From contig JAFECB010000004.1 in NCBI GenBank assembly GCA_018242365.1, positions 124,001 through 188,000 of the forward strand: a stretch of 64,000 bases of DNA, read 5' to 3'. Under the pieces are notes generated by a model. It was not told the DNA's origin and did no database searches. It saw only the letters and a program-made list of their open reading frames with translations. Source of the DNA: Pseudomonadota bacterium (GTDB taxonomy: Bacteria > Pseudomonadota > Gammaproteobacteria > Xanthomonadales > Xanthomonadaceae). Each line of letters begins with the position of its first letter. Position 1 is the first letter of the stretch. The translations under genes were made by a program, and so were the position numbers. Positions 17,860 to 25,251 of the stretch are shown piece by piece.

Positions 17860-17917
17860 GAGCGCACCGCAGGGGCGCGATCCACATCGAAATCGCGCCC
17901 CTGCGGTGCGCTCTTAC
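17856..17917. repeat. GTAG-headed REP doublet (REPIN) 1
   Basis: Two 25-bp arms (17856-17880 and 17893-17917) form an inverted repeat with one mismatch and a 12-base loop. Each arm begins GTAGGAGCGCACCG. It fills the gap between the converging TatD and exporter genes and contains the TatD stop codon. The same arm recurs at 31987 and 35700, and a variant at 27495. GTAG-headed REPs are known in Stenotrophomonas and are mobilised by RAYT transposases, none of which is in this window. Confidence 0.88.
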
Positions 17918-17981
17918 GGTGCTGTACCGATGTGCGCACCCGCGCAAATTGATCCGCCCTCATCCGCATGGTCACCACACG

Positions 17982-19652
17982 TCACAGCAATCGCCCGCCC
18001 TCCAACCGCAGCACGCGATCGGCCAGCGCCAAGCTGGCCGGTCGATGGGTAATCATGATGACCGTGCGCTTGGCGAGGATGTCGCGGCAGGCCTCGATGA
18101 ACTCGGCCTCGCCCTCGGGATCGAACATCGCGGTCGCTTCATCGAGGATCAGGATGGCCGGATCGCGCAGCAGCGCGCGCGCAAGCGCGATCCGCTGGCG
18201 CTGCCCGCCGGACAGCCGCACGCCTTGATCGCCAACCACGGTGGCATAGCCGTCGGGTAGCGCCGCGATGAAATCATGTGCCCGCGCGGCGCGCGCCGCT
18301 GCCTCGATGGCCTCGCGCGTGGCGTCGGTACGACCGTACGCGATGTTGTCGGCAATCGTGGCGTTGAACAGCAACACCTGCTGGGCCACCAATCCGATCT
18401 GGCTGCGCAGCGCCTGCAACCGATACGCACGCACATCGAACGGCCCAATCACCACCTTGCCACCCTGCGGTTCGACCAAGCGCAGCAGCAGGTGGACGAG
18501 GGTGCTCTTGCCTGCGCCGTTGATTCCCGTAAGCGCCACCGTCTCGCCGGCGCGGATGCACAGGTTCAAGCCGCGAAACAGCGGCTCGCGGCCTGGGTAC
18601 GTGAAATCCACGCCCTCGAAGACGACGTCCGCGTGGGCCGGAATCTGCTCCTGCTCGCCCTCATCGACCTCGGGGCTTGCCGTCATCGCCTCCTGCAAGC
18701 GCCGCAAGGAACCCGCCGCCGCCAGCGTGCTGCCAAACACCGATGCCAAGGTGCTGACCGGCGCGATCAGCACCATCCCGTACAGGAACAGGCTCACCAG
18801 CTGCCCCATCCGCAACTGTTCTCCCACCACCCAATGCCCGCCAAGCCCGAGCAGCAACAGGATCGCCCCGGCACCGACCACATGCACGACCGGATTGATC
18901 ACGCCCTCGCGTCGTGCCAGTCGCAGGTCCACGTCGAAAATCGCATCGGCTCGCGCCCGGTAGTTCGCGCGTTCCGCCTGCTCGGTCGCGAACGCCTTGA
19001 TCAACGGGAGTGATTCCAGGTTCTGTTCCGCCGTCGCGCTCTGGTCCGCCCAAGCCTGCGCGGAGGCATGCGCCAAGGGTCGCAACCCACGCCCGTACAA
19101 TTTCAGCACGATGAACATCAGCGGCAACAGCGCCGCCACCATTACTGCAATCGCCGGGGCCAGTTGCCACATCATCACCAACGCACCCACCAAGGTGAAC
19201 AGCAGCGGCAGCAAGGGCAGGACAATCCCGGTCAGATAGCCGGTCAGTCGATGCACATCACCACTGAGCAAGGCCAGCACGTCGCCGCGTTGGCGGGCGT
19301 GGTGCCAGGCAAGCGGCAAGGCCTGCAGGTGCGCGTAAAGTTCCGCACTGGCATCGGCGACGAGCTTTCCGGAAACCTTCTGCAACTGGATCGAGGTGAT
19401 GTAACCCAAGCCCTGCTGGGCGCAGATCAGCCCAAACAGCAGCCACAGCAGGGTGCCGAGGTGCTGGTCGAGCAAGAGGCGGTCGGTCAGCACTCCCGCC
19501 AGCCAGGGTTGCACCAGGGTCGCCCCGCTTTGCAACAGCATCAGGCCCAGTGCCAGCAATAGCACTGGCAGGTGCGGACGCAGCCACGCTTTCAGGCGGC
19601 CCTGAACCGCCTGTGCCTGCGGCCCCACCTCGCTTTCCCCTTTACCCGGCAT
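17982..19652 (-). CDS. Lasso-type RiPP ABC exporter (D protein)
   Basis: Fused permease-ATPase of 556 residues: six transmembrane helices in the N-terminal about 300 residues, then a nucleotide-binding domain with Walker A GINGAGKST, signature LSGGQRQRIALARAL and Walker B ILILDEATAMFD. It is probably the exporter and immunity protein of the RiPP, as McjD is for microcin J25. The ATG at 19652 has GAGGGA just upstream; a longer frame begins at 19742 but would overlap the B1 gene. It is divergent from B1 with 46 bp between. A generic lipid or peptide exporter cannot be excluded by sequence alone. Confidence 0.85.
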   Translation of the reverse strand: MPGKGESEVGPQAQAVQGRLKAWLRPHLPVLLLALGLMLLQSGATLVQPWLAGVLTDRLLLDQHLGTLLWLLFGLICAQQGLGYITSIQLQKVSGKLVADASAELYAHLQALPLAWHHARQRGDVLALLSGDVHRLTGYLTGIVLPLLPLLFTLVGALVMMWQLAPAIAVMVAALLPLMFIVLKLYGRGLRPLAHASAQAWADQSATAEQNLESLPLIKAFATEQAERANYRARADAIFDVDLRLARREGVINPVVHVVGAGAILLLLGLGGHWVVGEQLRMGQLVSLFLYGMVLIAPVSTLASVFGSTLAAAGSLRRLQEAMTASPEVDEGEQEQIPAHADVVFEGVDFTYPGREPLFRGLNLCIRAGETVALTGINGAGKSTLVHLLLRLVEPQGGKVVIGPFDVRAYRLQALRSQIGLVAQQVLLFNATIADNIAYGRTDATREAIEAAARAARAHDFIAALPDGYATVVGDQGVRLSGGQRQRIALARALLRDPAILILDEATAMFDPEGEAEFIEACRDILAKRTVIMITHRPASLALADRVLRLEGGRLL

Positions 19653-19698
19653 CGTCCCTCGCCTACGCTGTCGCACCTGATCCACGAACCCGACAAGC

Positions 19699-19992
19699 AT
19701 GACCGCAACGCCCGTCGCCGTCACCCTCGCCAAGCACCTCACGCCCTCCGACGATGTCCTGGCGCAGGAAGTGGGCGACGAAGTCGTGCTATTGGACCTG
19801 GCCAGCGAGCGCTATTTCGGACTGGATCCAGTCGGCACCCGGATCTGGACCTTGCTGCCCGACTGCTCGAACCTGGGCGCGGTGTTGACCCAGCTGTGCG
19901 CGGAATTCGACGCTCCGCGTGAGCAGATCGAATCCGACCTGCTGGCTCTCGCCAATTCGCTGGCCGAAGCCGGCTTGGTCACGGTGGACTGA
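19699..19992 (+). CDS. Lasso RiPP leader-binding protein B1 (PqqD/RRE family)
   Basis: Stand-alone RiPP recognition element of 97 residues with the PqqD-like winged-helix fold: an N-terminal strand region EVGDEVVLLDLASERYFGLD and the family-typical VGTRIWTLL helix. In lasso systems B1 binds the leader through the YxxP and LxxxG motifs, both of which are in the nearby precursor. It is followed after one base by the B2 protease gene, the standard split-B arrangement. It heads the plus-strand half of the locus. Confidence 0.92.
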   Translation: MTATPVAVTLAKHLTPSDDVLAQEVGDEVVLLDLASERYFGLDPVGTRIWTLLPDCSNLGAVLTQLCAEFDAPREQIESDLLALANSLAEAGLVTVD

Positions 19993-19993
19993 A

Positions 19994-20437
19994 ATGGGCC
20001 GCCGGCTGGCCGGCTGGCGTGCGTTGGGCTGGGGAGATCGCTGGCGATTGCTTGCCTGCATGGCAGCCCTGCCGCTTTTGCACGCCAGTCTCGCCACGCT
20101 GGGCTACAAACGCACCCGGCGCGTCATCGAAGTGCTGAGCCGCCGCCCCGCACCGCGCACCGCCAGCCCCGCTGACGTCGCTGCCGCACAGCGCTTGGCC
20201 CGACTGGCCGCCATCGCTGGACGCTACGGGTTTGTGGACGCCACCTGCCTGCGCCAATCCTTGCTGCTGTACTGCTGGCTACGCCGGCGCGGGTTCAACC
20301 CGCAGTTGCAATTGGGGATGAAACCGGATCCACAAGCAACCTTCGGTGCCCACGCGTGGGTCGAACTGGATTGCCAGCGGCTGATGCCAGGGGATTCGGG
20401 ACACAGGGCATTCCAGCGCCCAGGCGATACCCACTGA
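19994..20437 (+). CDS. Lasso peptide leader protease B2 (transglutaminase-like)
   Basis: Cysteine protease of 147 residues that removes the leader. The catalytic triad of the Transglut_core3 family is readable: C85 in VDATCLRQSLLLYCWL, H120 in FGAHAWVEL, and D126 in VELDCQ. The RRRGFNPQL stretch between them is also family-typical. The ATG at 19994 follows the B1 stop directly. In lasso systems B2 acts with B1 and cleaves two residues after a conserved threonine, which is T29 in the adjacent precursor. Confidence 0.92.
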   Translation: MGRRLAGWRALGWGDRWRLLACMAALPLLHASLATLGYKRTRRVIEVLSRRPAPRTASPADVAAAQRLARLAAIAGRYGFVDATCLRQSLLLYCWLRRRGFNPQLQLGMKPDPQATFGAHAWVELDCQRLMPGDSGHRAFQRPGDTH

Positions 20438-20487
20438 GGTCCCTCGCGCCCACGGTCGTATGCCTTGAAGAACGCCAACCCTTGTAA

Positions 20488-20516
20488 TTGCGAATGTGAC
20501 CGAGTTAACTTATCAT
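20488..20516 (+). promoter_or_regulatory. Candidate sigma-70 promoter for the RiPP precursor
   Basis: TTGCGA (20488-20493, 4/6 to the -35 consensus) and TATCAT (20511-20516, 5/6 to the -10 consensus) are separated by exactly 17 bp in the 176-bp gap between B2 and the precursor. This gap is locally more AT-rich than its surroundings. Transcription would start near 20523, leaving about 90 nt of untranslated leader. Confidence 0.55.
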
Positions 20517-20613
20517 CGTCACGTCGGTGTCTGGCCGAAGCAACGGTTGACTGACCTCACCACGTGTTTCACCGTCCGGATTCCACTACGATGCCATTTA
20601 CTCAGGGGACGCC

Positions 20614-20811
20614 ATGGAAAGCTTGAACGCCCAAACGCAATCGCAGAAGCCCTACGCCGCGCCGCGCCTGAAGGTGTATGGCAGCGTGCTCGAGTTGACC
20701 TCCGCATCCACCGGCCCGGTCATCGAAGTCGGCAACGCGGGCATGGGCATCATGAGCTGCTACGACGGCCTCAACAACGGCACCAGCATGACCCGCAAGC
20801 ACTGCGTCTGA
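20614..20811 (+). CDS. Lasso-type RiPP precursor peptide, 65 residues
   Basis: The leader (residues 1-30) contains YAAPRLKVYGSVLELT, matching the lasso leader consensus YxxPxLxxxGxxxxLT at every conserved position. If T29 is the conserved -2 threonine, cleavage after S30 gives a 35-residue core starting Ala-Ser-Thr-Gly. Glu38 is then core residue 8, in register for an 8-residue macrolactam from Ala1. The core also has Cys19 and Cys34, Arg31, several Ser/Thr near the C-terminus, and is glycine- and asparagine-rich. AGGGGA precedes the ATG at 20614. Known lasso cores are mostly 15-26 residues, so this one is long. Other RiPP topologies are possible. Confidence 0.85.
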   Translation: MESLNAQTQSQKPYAAPRLKVYGSVLELTSASTGPVIEVGNAGMGIMSCYDGLNNGTSMTRKHCV

Positions 20812-20828
20812 CGCGGTACGCCAGCGCT

Positions 20829-20854
20829 CGTCTCCCGTGTGAATCCGGGAGGCG
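20829..20854 (+). terminator. Stem-loop between precursor and kinase (attenuator or RNA stabiliser)
   Basis: A 9-bp stem (20829-20837/20846-20854, one G-U pair) with an 8-base loop lies 17 bp after the precursor stop and 22 bp before the kinase start. No U-run follows. Such hairpins often let precursor mRNA accumulate above that of downstream enzymes. Confidence 0.5.
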
Positions 20855-20876
20855 TGGCGATTCATCGAAGAATGCA

Positions 20877-21872
20877 ATGATCGAGCCCGCCGGCCCCGTG
20901 TTTGCGGGCTATTTTCTGTCCACCGATATCCCGTTGCCGGCATTGCCCGCAGGCGCGCGGGATGCCTCGCGCCCATGGCTGCGCGTCTACAGGGCCAGTT
21001 CCGCATCCGTCCCGATGGCGGAGCCCCTGCACTGGGACCACCAGTGGCGGGGGAACGACGGCAGCATGAACCTGCAAGTGCTGCGCTTACCGCAGGCACG
21101 CCACGACGACCCCGCACGCTACTGGCTGCAGGTCCCTGGCTTGTGCGATTTCGTGCTCAGTCCGGCCATCGGCGATGTTGCGGTGGCAGCCCCCGACAAC
21201 ATTGCAGCGAACACGTTGGAGCACCTGTTGCTGGACCAGGCCATCCCGCGCTTGCTCGCCGGAGCTGGCCATCTGGTCGTGCACGCGAGCCTGGTCCGGA
21301 TTGGCGATCAGGTCATTGCCTTTCTCGGCCACAGCGGCTGGGGAAAATCCACCCTCGCCGCCCTGTTCCACCAACGCCGCTACCCTGCACTGTGCGACGA
21401 CTGCATCATCCTGGAAACGGACGCCGAGCATACCTCCGCAACCCCGAGCTATCCGGGCCTGCGGCTGTTTTCGGACAGTATCGAACAGGCGCTGGCCAAT
21501 GCCGGCCCCAGCGACTCGGTTTCCGATTACAGCAACAAGCAGCGCATCATCCGGCTGGGCATTCCACCCGAGGCATTGGGCGCGCATCCACTCGCGGCGA
21601 TCTTCCTGCTGGATGACCCGCAGCAAGGCGGCGACCGCCTGCGCATCGAACCCATCACTGCCGCGGCAGCGTGCATGGCGATCATCGAGCACGGCTTCCG
21701 GCTGAACCCCGCCGAGCCGGCCGAATCCGTTCGTCAACTGCAATCGGCGAGTACGGTGGCGCGCAATACCCCCGCCTACCTGCTGCACAATCCGCGCGAC
21801 TTCGGCCAGCAGGACGCCTTGGTCGACGGTATCCTCGACCATCTCGCAAATCCGCATCACGCCGCGCGATGA
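20877..21872 (+). CDS. HPr-kinase-like protein, candidate RiPP kinase
   Basis: Protein of 331 residues. The C-terminal half has an HprK-type P-loop, GHSGWGKST (residues 151-159), preceded by LVVHASLVRIGDQVIAFL and followed by ALCDDCIILE with the paired aspartates (173-174) of HPr kinases. The N-terminal 110 residues are not recognised. Homologues next to lasso precursors (paeninodin type) phosphorylate a core serine, so phosphorylation of a core Ser/Thr is inferred here. The ATG at 20877 has GAAG upstream. The stop overlaps the methyltransferase start as ATGA. Confidence 0.83.
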   Translation: MIEPAGPVFAGYFLSTDIPLPALPAGARDASRPWLRVYRASSASVPMAEPLHWDHQWRGNDGSMNLQVLRLPQARHDDPARYWLQVPGLCDFVLSPAIGDVAVAAPDNIAANTLEHLLLDQAIPRLLAGAGHLVVHASLVRIGDQVIAFLGHSGWGKSTLAALFHQRRYPALCDDCIILETDAEHTSATPSYPGLRLFSDSIEQALANAGPSDSVSDYSNKQRIIRLGIPPEALGAHPLAAIFLLDDPQQGGDRLRIEPITAAAACMAIIEHGFRLNPAEPAESVRQLQSASTVARNTPAYLLHNPRDFGQQDALVDGILDHLANPHHAAR

Positions 21873-23035
21873 GCTACAACGACAACTATTCCCTCATCGC
21901 CTATGGCCAGATGATCGAGGACCTCGGCCGTTTCCAGCCATGGCTGGATGCCCTGCGCCGCCACATCCACGAGGACAGCGTGGTGCTGGATATCGGCTGT
22001 GGCCCCGGTGCCATGTCCTTCCTCGCCTGCCGCTTCGGCGCCCGCAAGGTGTATGCCATCGAACCGGACGGCAGCATCGAGGTGGCCAAGCGTTGCGCGG
22101 CCGGCATCCCGGGCGCGGATCGGATCGAATGGATCCGAGGGATGTCGACCCAAATCGACCTGCCTGAACAGGCCGACATCGTGGTCGGCGATCTGCACGG
22201 CAATCTGCCGTTCTACACCAGCAACATCGCCTCACTGGCCGACGCCCGCAAGCGCCACCTGAAGCCAGGTGGCATCCTGCTACCGCGCCGCGACCAACTG
22301 TACGCCGTGCCGGCATCGGCACCGTGGGAGATCGATGCCATCGAAGCCCCGTGGCGCCGCAATGCCCTGGATCTCGATCTGACGCCGGCCCTGTCGATGC
22401 TGGTCAACCAATTCTGGCGAGCACGCGGCAAGGAAACCGATGCCGAGAGACTGCTTGCCGAACCGGCCCACTGGGGCACGGTGGACTACCATGCCGCCGA
22501 AGAAACGCGCGGCCTGGACAGCACCCTCGACTGGACGCTGGACTGCGGTGGCCGCGTCGATGGACTGTATGTGTGGTTCGACGGCGAAGTGGATACAGGC
22601 TTGGGCTTCAGCAACTCGCCCTTGCTGCCGGAGTTGCAGTACGGGCGGGCGTTCTTCCCGCTGGAACATCCGGTGGACGTGCATGCCGGTGATCGCATGC
22701 AAACCCGCTTATCGGTTCGACGCATGCTCGATAACTGGGTGTTCCGCTGGGATACCCGGATCACGGATGCGGCATCGGTGACGAAGGCCAGCTTCAAGCA
22801 ATCCACCTTCCGCATGCAGCCCGAGGATCTGGCGCTGCTGCGCAAATCGGATGCCAGCCACGCACCCGTGCTCGCCGAAGATGGCCAGATCCGCTTGATG
22901 GTCCTCTCCATGATGGATGGCCAGCACAGCCTGTCGGACATCGCAAACGTACTGCTTGCCCGCCACCCGAAACAGTTCCGCAATTTCGAAATGGCGCTGG
23001 CGGAAGCTGCATCCTGTTCGCGCCGGTTTGGCTGA
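21869..23035 (+). CDS. PRMT-like SAM methyltransferase with PqqD-like C-terminal tail
   Basis: Protein of 388 residues. SAM motif I is VVLDIGCGPGAMS (residues 38-50) with the ribose-binding acidic residue E65 in VYAIEPD. The order of motifs and the beta-barrel-like region after LKPGGILLP follow the protein arginine methyltransferase layout. The double-glutamate loop of true PRMTs is not intact: the expected SE position reads VGDLHG and no second glutamate follows at the usual distance. Residues about 319-388 (MMDGQHSLSDIANVLLARHP) resemble PqqD/RRE winged helices. It is coupled to the kinase, so RiPP or leader-guided methylation is inferred. Confidence 0.78.
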   Translation: MSYNDNYSLIAYGQMIEDLGRFQPWLDALRRHIHEDSVVLDIGCGPGAMSFLACRFGARKVYAIEPDGSIEVAKRCAAGIPGADRIEWIRGMSTQIDLPEQADIVVGDLHGNLPFYTSNIASLADARKRHLKPGGILLPRRDQLYAVPASAPWEIDAIEAPWRRNALDLDLTPALSMLVNQFWRARGKETDAERLLAEPAHWGTVDYHAAEETRGLDSTLDWTLDCGGRVDGLYVWFDGEVDTGLGFSNSPLLPELQYGRAFFPLEHPVDVHAGDRMQTRLSVRRMLDNWVFRWDTRITDAASVTKASFKQSTFRMQPEDLALLRKSDASHAPVLAEDGQIRLMVLSMMDGQHSLSDIANVLLARHPKQFRNFEMALAEAASCSRRFG

Positions 23036-23140
23036 GCCAAGCGGGTCTTGGTCAACAGGTCAACGCCGTCCATGCACGCGCCGTCGCCGCCTCACGATGG
23101 TCTGCGCGCAACGTCACCTGCAACTGCGCCACCCTCGCTG

Positions 23141-25063
23141 TCAGGACGCCTGCAATTGGTGGCGTTCAATCCAGCCTGAGAGTGTCGCGAGCAACAGCAC
23201 GCTGTCACCGTTCTCCTGAGCGCAACGTGTCGGATCAGCACGCCAAGCATCGCACAGCCGGCCCAGCGCACCGGCATCGACCACGCCACTCAGGCGCTCG
23301 CCCGCAGCGACCAGCAATTCCGAGACACGCGGCTGGGCCGCAGCGAGCAGCCGCTCACCAAGATGCTGACCGACATGCGACTTGCCTGAGTACCACGCAA
23401 TGTCGTCGCCCAGTTCCGGCGCGCAGGCGGCACGGACGATCCATTTCGTCCAACCATCGCGGGACAGAAGCTCGTCCGGCAGTCTCATGAGCAAATCGAT
23501 GACGCGTTGATCGCACCAAGGGTGCCAAGCCTCAAGGCCATACTGCGCATAGGTGCGGTCGGTGCCTTCCATCGCACGCATGAATCCCGGATTCCACCAG
23601 ATCCAAGCCAAGCGATCCTGTCGCAAGTCGTCGCGCCGGAGCTTGCGCGCCGCAAGGGCAGCGTCCAACCGGCGCTCGCGCAAGCGCAATCGCGTCGAAA
23701 ATCCCGGATCCAGCCACGATTCCGATTCCTGGGCGTGCAGGGCACGCCGCCGATAACGGTGACGCGCCAGCCAGTCCGGCTGCATGTTGGCTGCGACGCC
23801 TTGCCAAAGGATGCGCATTGGGGAGACGCCTTGCTGATAGGTATTCACGCGACTGGCCATGCGTGCTTCACGGACCGCGCTGAGCACCCGCCCGGAGATG
23901 AACAACTGTGCTGCGCGGCGGTTGGTGGACGCAGTGGCCACATCACCATCCGCGCCATCGATGACCACCCTGCATCCAGCCGCTCTGGCGTGAAAGCAGC
24001 TCAGTGTCGCGTAGGACAGGGAATTGTCGATCGGGTGGGCGTGATGCCAGTAGCGTTCCAGCAGGCCTGCGAACCCTGCTTGTCCCTCCAAATCCTCGAT
24101 CGGGATCTGGATGCCATCACTACCTGCATGAAGGCGTTGGATATTGGCGGTCTCGCTCGACACTGGCTCATGCGTCTCGACCAACGAGATCGGCAACAGC
24201 GGCAATGGTGCTCCGTCGTCACGCAGACGTCGCGCAGACGCCAACACGCAGCCGGAATCGATTCCACCGCTGAGCAGCAGCGCCGGTCGCGCCACGCCAC
24301 GGACACGGCAGGCGACTGCCGCATCGAATGCCTCGCGAAACTCCACGATATGCTCGCGCGGATCGCGGGTCGGTGGCATCGATTGCGTGAGTGGCTGCCA
24401 ATAGCGGCTTAGCTGCACCCGACCATCCGCCTCGACCTCCAACCGCCACCCAGGCTGCAGCCTGGTCACATCGCGATAGAACGTCCGACTGAAGTCATCG
24501 AAATCGAAGCCCGTGGCCAGCAGGTACGCCAAGCCGTCCTCGTCGCAACGGCGCGAGATGCCATCCAGCCCAAGCAGGGCCTCAGGCTCCGATGCAAACG
24601 CCAACAAACGACGGGAACGTGCATAGAACAACGGGCGAACGCCGATGCGGTCGCGCATCAAGGTCAAGCGCTGCTCGCGACGATCCCAAGCCGCAAGTGC
24701 AAAATCACCTTCGACGTGCCGCCAGAACTCCGCCTGCCAACGGCCCCAGGCCATGCCAAACAGACCGCCATCACTGGTGACCGCAAGCGTGGCCGTATCC
24801 ACGCCCAGGACTTTGGCAAGTGTGTCGCGATTGTCGATGCGACCATCGACTACCAGCATCCAACGTTCACCCAGCGCAACGGGCTGGCGCTCGAAAGCGG
24901 CTTCGGGCGTGACCTGTAGCGCACCATGCCCAAGCCCGACCTGGCGTTCGACCCACGTTGAAACACCATCAGGCGTACGGTGCGCCTGCGCTCCAAGCAC
25001 CGTCGCCAGATCGTGGTTTGCCGGACCTTGATCCAGCCGCGAAACACCTGCAATCGCCGCCAC
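23141..25063 (-). CDS. Lasso cyclase, asparagine-synthetase-like (C protein)
   Basis: Protein of 640 residues homologous to AsnB. It would adenylate the core acidic side chain and form the macrolactam. The N-terminal glutaminase-like domain is retained but begins MAAIAG, so the Cys2 nucleophile of real glutaminases is absent, as in McjC-type cyclases. The ATP-pyrophosphatase motif LSGGIDS (residues 264-270) is intact. The GTG at 25063 is the start. The gene lies on the opposite strand to the precursor and converges on the methyltransferase. Confidence 0.88.
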   Translation of the reverse strand: MAAIAGVSRLDQGPANHDLATVLGAQAHRTPDGVSTWVERQVGLGHGALQVTPEAAFERQPVALGERWMLVVDGRIDNRDTLAKVLGVDTATLAVTSDGGLFGMAWGRWQAEFWRHVEGDFALAAWDRREQRLTLMRDRIGVRPLFYARSRRLLAFASEPEALLGLDGISRRCDEDGLAYLLATGFDFDDFSRTFYRDVTRLQPGWRLEVEADGRVQLSRYWQPLTQSMPPTRDPREHIVEFREAFDAAVACRVRGVARPALLLSGGIDSGCVLASARRLRDDGAPLPLLPISLVETHEPVSSETANIQRLHAGSDGIQIPIEDLEGQAGFAGLLERYWHHAHPIDNSLSYATLSCFHARAAGCRVVIDGADGDVATASTNRRAAQLFISGRVLSAVREARMASRVNTYQQGVSPMRILWQGVAANMQPDWLARHRYRRRALHAQESESWLDPGFSTRLRLRERRLDAALAARKLRRDDLRQDRLAWIWWNPGFMRAMEGTDRTYAQYGLEAWHPWCDQRVIDLLMRLPDELLSRDGWTKWIVRAACAPELGDDIAWYSGKSHVGQHLGERLLAAAQPRVSELLVAAGERLSGVVDAGALGRLCDAWRADPTRCAQENGDSVLLLATLSGWIERHQLQAS

Positions 25064-25251
25064 TCAGCCCGTCCTTGCCATCACAAAAATCACATCGCAC
25101 GCTTTCGTCGACGCCATTCGGCCCGCAACGATCACTCTCTGGGACAATATACCCATGATGTCGTCATTGCCTCTCACCACATGCCCGTGGGAAGCCACCC
25201 ACGTTCGCCGCGCCTGCAGCCTCGGCTGACGCGATCGATCATCGGACTCGC

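Noticed and set aside
25130..25160. AT-rich CAATATACC near the GT41 gene as promoter -10
   Set aside because: A -10-like hexamer exists on either strand, but no acceptable -35 lies 16-18 bp away.
25155..25229. 24-codon ORF with two cysteines in the gap between cyclase and GT41 genes
   Set aside because: It lacks the YxxPxLxxxGxxxxLT leader and a ribosome-binding site, so I do not count it as a second precursor.
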